From: Oscillospiraceae bacterium
GTDB lineage: Bacteria > Bacillota_A > Clostridia > Oscillospirales > Oscillospiraceae
Assembly (NCBI GenBank): GCA_017459865.1
Contig: JAFUCD010000004.1
Coordinates: forward strand, 72,907-136,906
Reading direction: 5' to 3'
Length of the DNA: 64,000 nt
A program made the position numbers and the translations under genes. Below the pieces are notes generated by a model, which was given only the letters and a program-made list of their open reading frames with translations, had not been told where the DNA came from and did not search any database. Shown here one piece after another: positions 1 to 9,792 of this stretch. Position 1 is the first letter of the stretch. Each line of letters starts with the position of its first letter.

Positions 1-1178
1 CGCTCTCGGCAACGCCGATCCCGCGCACGCTGAACATGGCGCTCTCGGGCATCCGCGACATGTCCACGCTCGAGGAGCCGCCGCACGACCGGATGCCGGT
101 GCAGACCTTTGTGATGGAGCACGACTGGAACGTGCTCGTGGACGCGATGCGGCGCGAGCTGCAGCGCGGCGGGCAGGTGTACTACCTGCACAACCGCATC
201 GACAACATCGAGCGCACGGCGGCGCGGCTGATGCAGATGATGGACGGCGTTTCGATCGGCGTGGCGCACGGCAGGATGTCGGAGGATGAGCTCTCCGCCG
301 CGATGACCGATCTCGCCGAGGGAAAAACGCAGGTGCTCGTATGCACGACGATCATCGAGACCGGCATCGACATCCCGAACGTGAACACGCTGATCATCGA
401 GGACGCGGACAAGATGGGGCTTGCCCAGCTTCACCAGCTCCGAGGCCGCGTGGGCCGCTCCAACCGCCGCGCGAGCGCATATCTGACGTTCCGGCGTGGC
501 AAAGTATTGAACGAGAACGCGGAAAAGCGGCTCGCCGCGATCCGGGAATTCGCCGAGTTCAACTCCGGCTTTCGCATCGCGATGCGCGATCTGGAGATCC
601 GCGGCGCGGGCAATCTGCTCGGCGCGGACCAGAGCGGCTCGCTGATCGACGTCGGCTATGACATGTATTTGAAGCTCCTGGAGGAGGCCGTGCTCGAGGA
701 GCGCGGCGAAAAGCCGGTCAAGAAGGCCGAGTGCGCGGCGGATCTCGCCGTCTCGGCAAACATCCCGGAGACCTACGTCCCCTCGCAGGAGCAGCGCATG
801 GATCTCTACCGACGCATCGCGCTCGTGCGCACGGAGCCCGAGGCGGACGATCTGATGGACGAGATCATCGACCGCTTTGGCGATCCGCCGCCGCAGGTGC
901 ACAGTCTCGTGCAGGTGGCGCTGCTGCGCGGCGAGGCCGGTGCCGTCGGCGTGACGGACATCGCGCAGAAAAGCGGCGCGCTGCGCTTTTTGCTGGAGGA
1001 CTTCGACCTCGAGCGCGTGTCGGCGCTGTACGCCCAGCCGCAGTTCAAGGGGCGGCTGCGCGTGGACGCGGGCGCGAAGCCCGGCGTGACGCTGAAGCTG
1101 AAAAATCCCAAGCGCGTGATCGAAGAGGCGCGCGCGTTCATCGCCGCATGGGCGGCCACAGAAAAGACCCCGGACTGA
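1..1178 (+). CDS. mfd: Transcription-repair coupling factor Mfd, C-terminal part (5' truncated by window edge)
   Basis: The frame is open from base 3 and encodes about 391 residues of Mfd, the ATP-dependent translocase that removes stalled RNA polymerase and recruits UvrA. The first visible residues, LSATPIPRTLNMALSGIRDM, are the conserved motif III region of the RecG-like helicase core. They are followed by the second helicase domain, with GIDIPNVNTLIIEDADKMG and QLRGRVGRS (motifs V and VI), and then the C-terminal TRCF domain (about residues 240-380), which normally masks UvrA binding. Roughly two thirds of the usual 1,150-residue protein lies upstream of the window. The gene is 22 bp from the next one on the same strand, an mfd-foldase lipoprotein pairing common in Clostridia. 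Family assignment is secure. Confidence 0.97.
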   Translation, partial: LSATPIPRTLNMALSGIRDMSTLEEPPHDRMPVQTFVMEHDWNVLVDAMRRELQRGGQVYYLHNRIDNIERTAARLMQMMDGVSIGVAHGRMSEDELSAAMTDLAEGKTQVLVCTTIIETGIDIPNVNTLIIEDADKMGLAQLHQLRGRVGRSNRRASAYLTFRRGKVLNENAEKRLAAIREFAEFNSGFRIAMRDLEIRGAGNLLGADQSGSLIDVGYDMYLKLLEEAVLEERGEKPVKKAECAADLAVSANIPETYVPSQEQRMDLYRRIALVRTEPEADDLMDEIIDRFGDPPPQVHSLVQVALLRGEAGAVGVTDIAQKSGALRFLLEDFDLERVSALYAQPQFKGRLRVDAGAKPGVTLKLKNPKRVIEEARAFIAAWAATEKTPD

Positions 1179-1200
1179 TTTTGAAAAGGAGCTCTTTCGT

Positions 1201-2382
1201 ATGAAACGCTATTTGTCGATCGCTCTGGCGCTGGCGCTGCTGCTGGGCGCGCTCTCCGGCTGCGCCGGCGGCACGGAGGTGCGCAGCTATTCCGAGGACG
1301 CGCTGAACGCCGACCCGGGTCAGCGCGTGATGGACGCCTACAGCCCCGACATGGTCGTGATGAAGATCGACGGCACGGAGGTGCGCTGGGACGAGTACGC
1401 CTTCTGGCTGTGCTCCACGGCGAAGGATCTGGCCGACGAGGCGGGCGTGACCGCGATCGAGGACTGGAACGCGGTCAATGACGCCGAGACCGGCGAGACC
1501 TATGCCGACATGCTGCGCAATACGGTCCTGAAGAACGAAAAACAGTTCCACTCGCTGGAGGCCAAGGCGGCGGACTATGGGCTGGAGCTGGGCGAAGAGG
1601 GCGCGGCGTACGTCGAGCAGTCGCTGCAGGAATCACTGGACAGCTTCAGCATCCCCTCCGAGGAGGAGGCAGGCGAGCTGCTGCACAAATATTATCTCGA
1701 CACCGACGTCCTGCGCTATCAGGCGAAGATCGCCTATCTCTATCTGCTGCTGTACCAGGAGATGTTCGGACCCGAGGGCGAAAAGCTCTCGGAGGAGGAG
1801 CTGAACGATTATGTGGCGCAAAACGGCTATATGACCGTCAAGCACATCCTCTTCAGCACCGTGGACGAGAACAACGAGCCGATCGACGAGAGCGCCCTGC
1901 AGCGCAAGCTGGACCGGGCGCAGCGCGTGATCGAGCGGATCCAGGAGATCGAGGACCCGGAGGAGCGGCTGCGGCAGTTCGAGCGCTATATGCGCGACTA
2001 CAACGAGGACCCCGGCGCGGAGCAGTACCCGGGCGGCTATTGCTTCACCGCGGGACAGATGGACGCGGCCTTTGAGACGGCGAGCGCGCAGCTGCAGCCC
2101 TACGAGATCACGCCGGAGCCGGTGCAGACGGAGCACGGCTATCACGTGATCCTGCGCATCCCCACGACGGGCGACGATGTGCTGGACTATAACGAGGACG
2201 GCACGCCCTACCTCCTGCGCTCGGACGCGGCGCAGGCCATCTACACGTCGCTCGTGCAGGCGTGGATCGCCGACGCCGAGGTCGAATGGTCGGAGGGCTT
2301 TGAGGATCTCGATATCCAGACGCTCTTTGCAAAGGAAGAGACCTTCTGGGAAAAAGCAGACATATTCCACTGGTTCCATTGA
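1201..2382 (+). CDS. PpiC/PrsA-SurA-like peptidyl-prolyl isomerase lipoprotein
   Basis: 393 residues. The N-terminus has a lysine/arginine start, a hydrophobic stretch and a lipobox (GALSGC, Cys at about residue 21), so the product should be a lipoprotein anchored on the outer face of the membrane. A SurA-N-like helical region is followed by a parvulin-type rotamase domain at about residues 205-315, with the typical VKHILFSTVDENN start and an HGYHVILRI end. It probably helps exported proteins fold. The Shine-Dalgarno AAAAGGAG lies just before the ATG, and a strong terminator follows the stop. The fold is clear; the client proteins are unknown. Confidence 0.88.
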   Translation: MKRYLSIALALALLLGALSGCAGGTEVRSYSEDALNADPGQRVMDAYSPDMVVMKIDGTEVRWDEYAFWLCSTAKDLADEAGVTAIEDWNAVNDAETGETYADMLRNTVLKNEKQFHSLEAKAADYGLELGEEGAAYVEQSLQESLDSFSIPSEEEAGELLHKYYLDTDVLRYQAKIAYLYLLLYQEMFGPEGEKLSEEELNDYVAQNGYMTVKHILFSTVDENNEPIDESALQRKLDRAQRVIERIQEIEDPEERLRQFERYMRDYNEDPGAEQYPGGYCFTAGQMDAAFETASAQLQPYEITPEPVQTEHGYHVILRIPTTGDDVLDYNEDGTPYLLRSDAAQAIYTSLVQAWIADAEVEWSEGFEDLDIQTLFAKEETFWEKADIFHWFH

Positions 2383-2390
2383 AAACAAAA

Positions 2391-2433
2391 CATGCCGCAG
2401 GGGAGAGCTTTTTCGGCTCTCCCCTGCGGCATG
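2391..2433. terminator. Bidirectional rho-independent terminator
   Basis: A perfect 18-bp inverted repeat (2391-2408 and 2416-2433) encloses a 7-base loop. A T-rich tract follows on both strands: TTATTTCTTC on plus and TTTTGTTTTC on minus. It ends the foldase gene from the left and the UPF0291 gene from the right. Confidence 0.85.
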
Positions 2434-2640
2434 TTATTTCTTCTTCTTTTTCAGCGGGACGATGGTGCCGTCCGGGTTTTCGATGCGGAGGCTCTCGAGC
2501 GTCTCGAGCGTGCCGCGGCGCCATTCGGCGAGATATTCCTCGCGCAGCGCCTGCCGCTCGGTCTTCTCCGCCTCGGTCAGCTCCCGCTCGCGGGAGATGC
2601 GCGTCAGCTCGCTGATGCGGTCCATTTTTTCCTGTGTCAT
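2434..2640 (-). CDS. UPF0291 (DUF896, YnzC-like) small protein
   Basis: 68 residues matching the UPF0291/YnzC family: a two-helix hairpin with RISELTRISRERELTEAEK, then LREEYLAEWRRGTLETL, and a lysine-rich tail ending in five lysines. In Bacillus the family is SOS-associated or of unknown role, and no function can be assigned from sequence. It is convergent with the foldase gene and shares its terminator; the lysine codons overlap the T-tract on the plus strand. A Shine-Dalgarno AAAGGA precedes the ATG on the minus strand. Confidence 0.85.
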   Translation of the reverse strand: MTQEKMDRISELTRISRERELTEAEKTERQALREEYLAEWRRGTLETLESLRIENPDGTIVPLKKKKK

Positions 2641-2659
2641 ATACGGTTCCTTTCATCGT

Positions 2660-2730
2660 GTAGGGCGGGGACCTGTGCCCCGCCGTTTGTGCGTCGAATG
2701 TCGGCGGCGGGCCACGGGCGCCCGCCCTAC
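2660..2730. repeat. Long imperfect palindrome, REP/BIME-like (copy A, divergent)
   Basis: GTAGGGCGGG at 2660-2669 is exactly inverted as CCCGCCCTAC at 2721-2730. Smaller internal palindromes lie between them (GGGGacctgtgCCCC and GGGCGCCC). The outer arms resemble the GTAGGGCG ends of the repeats near 7.8, 11.6, 11.9 and 12.5 kb, but the inside differs. It sits between two genes on the minus strand. Confidence 0.6.
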
Positions 2731-2740
2731 GGCGAACGTA

Positions 2741-4099
2741 TTAATTCTTGAGCGAATGCAGCGGCGCGGGGATGCGTCCGCCGCGGGCGACGAAGGCCGC
2801 CGGGCTGCAGTCGTTCACCGGCATGACCGGCGCCGTGCCGAGCAGGCCGCCGAAGTCCACGCGGTCGCCCACGGTCTTGCCGGGCGCGGGGATGATGCGC
2901 ACGGCGGTGGTCTTGTTGTTCACCATGCCGATGGCGGCCTCGTCCGCGATGACGGCGGAGATCGTCTCGGCGGTCGTGTCGCCGGGAACGGCGATCATAT
3001 CGAGCCCGACCGAGCAGACGCAGGTCATGGCCTCGAGCTTCTCAATCGTGAGCTTCCCCGCCTCGGCGGCGGCGATCATGCCCGCGTCCTCGGAGACCGG
3101 GATGAACGCGCCCGAAAGCCCGCCGACGTGGCTCGACGCCATCACGCCGCCTTTTTTCACGGCGTCATTGAGCATGGCGAGCGCCGCCGTCGTGCCGGGC
3201 GCGCCGACGGACTCGAGCCCCAGCTCCTCCAAAATTGCCGCGACGCTGTCGCCCACGGCGGGCGTCGGCGCAAGCGAGAGATCGACGATGCCGAACGGCA
3301 CGCCGAGCCGGTGCGCCGCCTCCTGCGCGACGAGCTGCCCCATGCGCGTGATGCGAAAGGCGGTCTTTTTGATGGTCTCCGCCGCGACGTCGAAGCTCTG
3401 CCCGCGCACGGATTTCAGCGCGTGCTCGACGACGCCGGGACCCGAAACGCCGACATGGATCTCACACTCCGGCTCGCCCACGCCGTGGAACGCGCCAGCC
3501 ATGAAGGGGTTGTCCTCCACGGCGTTGCAGAACACGACGAGCTTGGCGCAGGCCATGCCGCCATTGTCTGCGGTGAGCGCGGCGGCGCGCTTGATGACGC
3601 GGCCCATTTCGGCGACGGCGTCCATGTTGATCCCCGCGCGGGTGGAGCCGACGTTCACGCTGGAGCAGACAAAGTCCGTCTCGCTCAGCGCCTCGGGGAT
3701 GGAATCGATGAGCACACGGTCAGAGGCCGTCGCGCCCTTCTGCACGAGGGCGGAAAAGCCGCCCAAAAAGTTCACGCCGATCTCCTTTGCCGCGCGGTCG
3801 AGCGCCTTGGCGTAGGGAACGTAGTTCCTTGCCCCCGTGCCCGCGCCGACGAGGGCGATGGGCGTGACGGAGACGCGCTTGTTCACGATCGGGATGCCGA
3901 ATTCGGCTTCGATATCCTCGCCGGTCTTCACTAGGTTCCCCGCGAGGCGGCAGATCTTGTCATAGACCTTGGCGCAGCTTCTGTCGATGTCCGTATCCGC
4001 GCAGTCGAGCAGCGAAATGCCCATCGTGATCGTGCGGATGTCGAGATGCTGCTGGTCGATCATCTCGATCGTCTGTAAAATCTCATTTCTCTGGATCAT
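2741..4099 (-). CDS. PFL-like family protein, DUF711 (UPF0210)
   Basis: 452 residues, full length for UPF0210/DUF711, a family structurally related to pyruvate formate-lyase-like barrels but of unproven function. Recognisable family segments are the N-terminal [16 protein letters not shown], the central [12 protein letters not shown] and the late [17 protein letters not shown]. The gene lies 9 bp downstream of the ACT-domain gene on the same strand. This UPF0237-UPF0210 pair is very widely conserved and almost certainly one operon, which suggests that the ACT protein senses a ligand for the DUF711 protein. The substrate is unknown. Confidence 0.9.
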   Translation of the reverse strand: MIQRNEILQTIEMIDQQHLDIRTITMGISLLDCADTDIDRSCAKVYDKICRLAGNLVKTGEDIEAEFGIPIVNKRVSVTPIALVGAGTGARNYVPYAKALDRAAKEIGVNFLGGFSALVQKGATASDRVLIDSIPEALSETDFVCSSVNVGSTRAGINMDAVAEMGRVIKRAAALTADNGGMACAKLVVFCNAVEDNPFMAGAFHGVGEPECEIHVGVSGPGVVEHALKSVRGQSFDVAAETIKKTAFRITRMGQLVAQEAAHRLGVPFGIVDLSLAPTPAVGDSVAAILEELGLESVGAPGTTAALAMLNDAVKKGGVMASSHVGGLSGAFIPVSEDAGMIAAAEAGKLTIEKLEAMTCVCSVGLDMIAVPGDTTAETISAVIADEAAIGMVNNKTTAVRIIPAPGKTVGDRVDFGGLLGTAPVMPVNDCSPAAFVARGGRIPAPLHSLKN

Positions 4100-4108
4100 G
4101 GCGGCGCC

Positions 4109-4378
4109 TCAGATTCTGTGCATGGCGTTGAACACTTCTTCCCGCTGGGCGCGGATCTGCAGACCGCGCTCCTGCCCCTCGGCGTCGAGGAGCCTGGCAA
4201 GCTCGCCGAAGGGTACCGTGCACGCCGAGGCGTCCACGAGCATGATCATGGTGAAATATTCCTGCAGAACGGTCTGACTGATGTCGAGCACGTTCACGCC
4301 ATAGCGCGCGAGGATATCGCAGACGCTCGCGATGATGCCGACCTTGTCTTTGCCGATCACGGTGACGATAGCACGCAT
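4109..4378 (-). CDS. ACT domain protein (UPF0237)
   Basis: 89 residues forming a single ACT domain (RAIVTVIGKDKVGIIASV, then VLDISQTVLQEYFTMIMLVD), the small-molecule-binding fold seen in amino-acid-responsive regulators. It precedes the DUF711 gene with a 9-bp gap, the conserved UPF0237-UPF0210 arrangement. It lies 12 bp downstream of the HD phosphohydrolase gene, so all three are probably co-transcribed from the promoter near 5.0 kb. The ligand is not known. Confidence 0.88.
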   Translation of the reverse strand: MRAIVTVIGKDKVGIIASVCDILARYGVNVLDISQTVLQEYFTMIMLVDASACTVPFGELARLLDAEGQERGLQIRAQREEVFNAMHRI

Positions 4379-4390
4379 AGAGAAGCCTCC

Positions 4391-4960
4391 TTACATCATT
4401 TCAAATTCATCGAGCGATTTTTCGAACGCCGGGATGAAGTGCGCCAGAAAATAGTCCACCTCCGGCAGCGCCATGCGTTCGAGCGCGGCGCGCGTCTGCT
4501 TTTCGGCGGCCAGGAATTCGTCGTTTCCGGCGCGGCGCTCGGCGATGCACTTGACGTACGCCGAGAGCTTGTCCGCTGCCTTCACGAGCGGCGACTCCGT
4601 CATGGCCGCGCGGTAGGCGCCCTGCATCTCGTCCGGCAGCATGGCGATGAGCTTTTCCACCGCCAGATGCTCCACCTCGTGGTAGGCGTGTGTGATCTCT
4701 TTGTTATGATACTTGATCGGCGTCGGCAGATCCCCAGTAAAGATCTCGCTCGCGTCGTGGAAAAGCGCCTGCGTCACGAGGGCGTTGACGTCGCATTCCT
4801 TCCCCAGCACGTCGCGGGAGATGACGCCCAGCGCGTGGGCGAACACGGCCACCTCGTGGCTGTGCTCCTGCACGTTTTCGGGGATGGCGCTGCGCATGAG
4901 TCCCCAGCGCCCGATGTATTTCATGCGGCTGATGAGCGCGAAAAAGCCGGAATCCTGCAT
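4391..4960 (-). CDS. HD-domain 5'-nucleotidase, YfbR-like
   Basis: 189 residues. The HD-superfamily metal ligands are visible as NVQEHSHEVA, then ALFHDASEIFTGDLPTPIKY, which is characteristic of YfbR, a 5'-deoxynucleotidase that dephosphorylates dNMPs. The start at 4960 is chosen over one 18 codons upstream because AAGGAG lies 9 bases before it. It is the first gene of the YfbR-ACT-DUF711 run. A sigma-A-like promoter (TTTACA, 17 bases, TAAAAT) lies 30-60 bp upstream on the minus strand. Confidence 0.85.
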   Translation of the reverse strand: MQDSGFFALISRMKYIGRWGLMRSAIPENVQEHSHEVAVFAHALGVISRDVLGKECDVNALVTQALFHDASEIFTGDLPTPIKYHNKEITHAYHEVEHLAVEKLIAMLPDEMQGAYRAAMTESPLVKAADKLSAYVKCIAERRAGNDEFLAAEKQTRAALERMALPEVDYFLAHFIPAFEKSLDEFEMM

Positions 4961-4991
4961 ATCGATCTGCTCCTTGAAAATAGTACGAGCT

Positions 4992-5020
4992 ATTTTATCA
5001 TGGCGGCGGCACATTGTAAA
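4992..5020 (-). promoter_or_regulatory. Sigma-A promoter for the yfbR-ACT-DUF711 operon
   Basis: On the minus strand, a -35 TTTACA (plus 5015-5020) and a -10 TAAAAT (plus 4992-4997) are separated by 17 bases. It is divergent from the typA promoter. Confidence 0.6.
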
Positions 5021-5032
5021 GCCGAAAAACTA

Positions 5033-5061
5033 TTGCATTTTCAAAGGGTTGATGCTACAAT
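5033..5061 (+). promoter_or_regulatory. Sigma-A promoter for typA
   Basis: A -35 TTGCAT (5033-5038) and a -10 TACAAT (5056-5061) are separated by 17 bases, 46 bp before the typA start codon. Confidence 0.65.
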
Positions 5062-5106
5062 ACACGTTTGTGTGAAGAAACAGATTCCAATGAAAGAGTG
5101 ATCCCA

Positions 5107-6924
<1,818 letters not shown>

Positions 6925-6935
6925 ACGAAATGCCT

Positions 6936-6966
6936 ACAGCGCCCTTCTGAGTCGGAAGGGCGCTGT
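6936..6966 (+). terminator. Terminator after typA
   Basis: A 12-bp perfect stem (6936-6947 and 6955-6966) encloses a 7-base loop. The downstream tract is only weakly T-rich (TGTTG), so termination may be partial. Confidence 0.6.
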
Positions 6967-7040
6967 TGTTGAAAAGGAAGACGGCGTTTGGTATATTAAT
7001 AATAGAAACATGTGATGATGCCGGTTGGGGGTGCGTGCGC

Positions 7041-7742
7041 ATGAATGTTCGAACGTATCTGTTACGCCTCAAAAGAGCTGCTGTACTGGAAACCGTGTGG
7101 ATATGTCTACTGATGAGTGAGCTGATCCTTGCCATCGGGCTGGCAGTTCTAAACTCCGGACAATGGCGCTTCTCAGCGGCGCTGGTTATTGCTGCAGCGA
7201 TAGAAACCTTGGCGTACTTGCTGTATGTACGCAGCGAATCACGGATGCTCAAAACCTATGCAAATCCGCTTGCATTTCCCGTTCCGCAAAATAGGATTGC
7301 CAATGTCTCGCAGGGCAAGCTCGGACAGATGATAGATAAATCAGCCTATCTGTTTCTGGAGACATCGGAAAGCGGCGCTGTACGGGAATTGATACAAATC
7401 ACAGAACGATTTGATGCAAAGCAGCTCGGGACAGAGCGAAAACGGTTGAACAGAATCATCAACAAACGCTTCAACGTGTCGAGCACGATGACGCTTTACG
7501 CGAAAGATTATCGTGTCAATTTGGTGGTGTTTGAAACTTCGCGGAAAGCGGCGGAACAGTGGGTCAACGCGAATGCGGAACAACTCTTGCGGCGAAGCGA
7601 GGCAATCATCAACGCTGCGATCGACGGAGATGCGAACGAACTTTTGTTCCCCGCCCTGCAGGAGCGCATTGACCTGAGACAATTTCAAAGATACAGGGCT
7701 GCCTTGTTTTTATTAGAGAGTCAATTTGGATTTGAGATATAG
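7041..7742 (+). CDS. Unrecognised membrane protein with two N-terminal transmembrane helices
   Basis: 233 residues from the ATG at 7041, chosen because a G-rich stretch (GGTTGGGGG) precedes it; the frame is open further upstream. Two hydrophobic segments at about residues 18-40 and 48-70 are followed by a soluble, basic and charged domain of about 160 residues. There is no cysteine cluster or nucleotide-binding motif that I recognise. Codon use is less GC-rich than in typA, hinting at a faster-evolving or acquired gene. It stands alone between the typA terminator and a repeat-filled gap. Function unknown; the C-terminal domain is probably cytoplasmic. Confidence 0.6.
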   Translation: MNVRTYLLRLKRAAVLETVWICLLMSELILAIGLAVLNSGQWRFSAALVIAAAIETLAYLLYVRSESRMLKTYANPLAFPVPQNRIANVSQGKLGQMIDKSAYLFLETSESGAVRELIQITERFDAKQLGTERKRLNRIINKRFNVSSTMTLYAKDYRVNLVVFETSRKAAEQWVNANAEQLLRRSEAIINAAIDGDANELLFPALQERIDLRQFQRYRAALFLLESQFGFEI

Positions 7743-7794
7743 GCACAAACAGCACCCGTACCCCAGAACAAGGGAGCAGAAATCAATCAGAACA

Positions 7795-7865
7795 GCGCGG
7801 TGTGGGCACCGCGCCCTACGATGGGAAGACCCCGTCTCCGTAGGGCGCGATGCCCACATCGCGCC
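7795..7865. repeat. REP/BIME-like inverted repeat, copy B
   Basis: The left half 7795-7819 (ending GCACCGCGCCCTAC) and the right half 7840-7865 (starting GTAGGGCGCGATGCCC) are inverted relative to each other and separated by 20 bases. Each half is itself an imperfect palindrome. It is nearly identical to copies C (11.6 kb) and E (12.5 kb). The gene-free gap 7743-8143 holds this repeat, the asnS remnant below and the promoter region of the symporter gene. Confidence 0.85.
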
Positions 7866-7875
7866 TTTCCCGCAG

Positions 7876-7975
7876 GGTCTTGAAATTTCGCGTTGCCGCA
7901 GGGACTCGGATGCGGCTGACGCCTGTAAGGCACATGACCACGCGCCCAAAACCCACGTTGAGCGATGAACCCGTT
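7876..7975 (-). pseudogene. Decayed fragment of the asnS 3' end
   Basis: On the minus strand this stretch translates to a string including VVMCLTGVSRIR and ending TRNF. It aligns with the tail of the intact asparaginyl-tRNA synthetase at 12.6 kb ([12 protein letters not shown], ending GNAEF), with substitutions and a short deletion. The DNA between repeat B and this fragment (TTTCCCGCA) also matches the junction between repeat E and the real asnS stop. The unit copied was therefore repeat plus asnS tail. It is too short and too eroded to be functional. Confidence 0.7.
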
Positions 7976-8143
7976 TTTGCAGCTCGAGGGAGCATCAGCC
8001 TGCGTTTCGCTAAGAACCCGCTAAGATTTACAAAATGTTCATAATTTGCTTGTTTTTCTCAATCATGGACCTTACAATTTGAGTGGAGAGCGGGCGGACA
8101 CACAGGTTCGCCCGAAAACATTATTGAGATATGGAGGCAAAAC

Positions 8144-9607
8144 ATGGACAACAACGCAACCAACCAACGCGGTTCGTTTGGTTCGAACCTGGGGTTCCTG
8201 ATGTCCGCCATCGGCTCTGCGGTCGGTCTGGGCAACATCTGGGGCTTCCCGTACAAGATGGGCGCCTGCGGCGGCTTCACGTTCCTGCTGGTCTATCTGG
8301 CGCTGGCGGTCTTCGTCGGCTTCGCGATCATGCTCGGCGAGCTGGCGCTCGGCAGAATGACGGGCTTCGGTCCGGTGAACGCCTATAAGGCGGTCTCGAA
8401 GAAATTCAAGTGGATCGGCTGGCTCGCCATCATCGCGCCGTTTCTGATCATGACGTTCTATTCGGTGCTCGGCGGCTACTGCATCTGGTACATCATCATC
8501 AACGTCAAGGGACTGTTTGCCGGTATGCCCGGCAGCGAGAGCTTCGGCGCGATGCTCACGAGCCCCATGCTGCAGATCGGCATGATGGTGCTGTTCATGC
8601 TCATCTGCTGGTTCATCAACCTCAACGGCGTCGGCGGCGGCATCGAAAAGTTCAACACCGTCGGTATGCCGGCGCTGTTCGTGATGCTCGTCATCATCAT
8701 CGTCAAGGCCTGGACGCTGCCGAACGCGGGCGAGGGTCTGAAGTTTATGTTCGTGCCCGGCTACGCGGTCAAGAAGGGCTTCATTGCGGAGGCTCCGAAC
8801 ATCGTCTCCGTCCTGGCTACGGCAGGCGGGCAGATGTTCTTCTCGCTGTCGCTCGCGATGGGCGCGATGATCACCTACGGCTCTTACCTCGACAAGAAGG
8901 AAAATCTGCCGAAGAACTCTCTCATCATCGTCATCTCCGATACGCTCGTCGCGCTGATGGCGGGTCTCGCCGTCATTCCCGCCGCCGTTGCCAACGGCAT
9001 CAACCAGGGCATGGCGGTCGGCGACATCAAGCTCAACGGCCCCGGCCTGCTGTTCAGCACGCTGCAGGACGTGTTCCAGAACATGGGCGCCATCGGCGGT
9101 CTGTTCGGCATCATCTTCTTCCTGCTCGTTCTGATCGCGGCGATCTCCTCCGCGATCTCCCTGATCGAGGCGGTCTCCGTCACGTTCATCGACCGCGCCT
9201 CGGCGAAGGGCAAGGAGCCCAGCCGCCCGCGCACGGTCACGCTCGTCTGCGTCATCATCACGGCCATCGCCTGCCTCGTCGCGGCGGACGGTCTTGGCAG
9301 CAACGGCTTCGCCCCCTGGCAGTTCTTCGGTCAGGGCGAGGATGCGGTCGCCGGTTGGAACGACTGCTGGCTGGACTTCATGGACGTCTGGTCTGAGGGC
9401 GTCATGATGCCGCTCGGCGCGATGCTCATGTCGATCATGGTCGGCTGGGAGCTGAAGCCCAAGTTCTTCCATCAGGAGATCGATTCCGGCTACTCCGGCG
9501 GGATCCACGGCTTCTGGGGCTTCTGCATCAAGTGGATCTGCCCGATCGTGATGTTCTTCATCCTGCTGGCGCAGGTGGACGGCTTTTTCGGCTTTGGCTG
9601 GTTCTAA
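8144..9607 (+). CDS. Neurotransmitter:sodium symporter (NSS/SNF) family transporter
   Basis: 487 residues with about 11-12 transmembrane helices. The NSS signature is in TM1: SAIGSAVGLGNIWGFPYKMG, which contains the unwound, Na+-binding GLGNIWGFPY segment. Bacterial members such as LeuT, TnaT and MhsT import amino acids with sodium, and about 11 helices is typical of prokaryotic forms. GGAGG lies 8 bases before the ATG. A strong terminator follows, so it is probably monocistronic. The substrate (a hydrophobic or aromatic amino acid?) cannot be decided from sequence. Confidence 0.93.
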   Translation: MDNNATNQRGSFGSNLGFLMSAIGSAVGLGNIWGFPYKMGACGGFTFLLVYLALAVFVGFAIMLGELALGRMTGFGPVNAYKAVSKKFKWIGWLAIIAPFLIMTFYSVLGGYCIWYIIINVKGLFAGMPGSESFGAMLTSPMLQIGMMVLFMLICWFINLNGVGGGIEKFNTVGMPALFVMLVIIIVKAWTLPNAGEGLKFMFVPGYAVKKGFIAEAPNIVSVLATAGGQMFFSLSLAMGAMITYGSYLDKKENLPKNSLIIVISDTLVALMAGLAVIPAAVANGINQGMAVGDIKLNGPGLLFSTLQDVFQNMGAIGGLFGIIFFLLVLIAAISSAISLIEAVSVTFIDRASAKGKEPSRPRTVTLVCVIITAIACLVAADGLGSNGFAPWQFFGQGEDAVAGWNDCWLDFMDVWSEGVMMPLGAMLMSIMVGWELKPKFFHQEIDSGYSGGIHGFWGFCIKWICPIVMFFILLAQVDGFFGFGWF

Positions 9608-9658
9608 ATCAATAACCGCTTGATTCGAACCGTTTCTCTTTTTTCCATTTTCCAAAGC

Positions 9659-9707
9659 AACCACGCGTTTACCGCCCCCCTCCAAGGGCGGTAAATGTGT
9701 GGTTTTT
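9659..9707 (+). terminator. Terminator after the symporter gene
   Basis: TTTACCGCCC (9668-9677) pairs with GGGCGGTAAA (9686-9695). An outer AACCAC/GTGGTT extension (9659-9664 and 9699-9704) leads into a T-run. Confidence 0.75.
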
Positions 9708-9792
9708 GTGCTAAGAAATCGCAAAGTTCGTCCGGGTGCGGTCGGATCTGCACAGCGGATGTGGTACAATGACTGTTCGGGGAGGGGCTGAC

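Noticed and set aside
2177..3934. A 585-codon plus-strand frame over the DUF711 gene
   Set aside because: It crosses a terminator and a repeat and has no motif; the minus-strand DUF711 signatures are clear.
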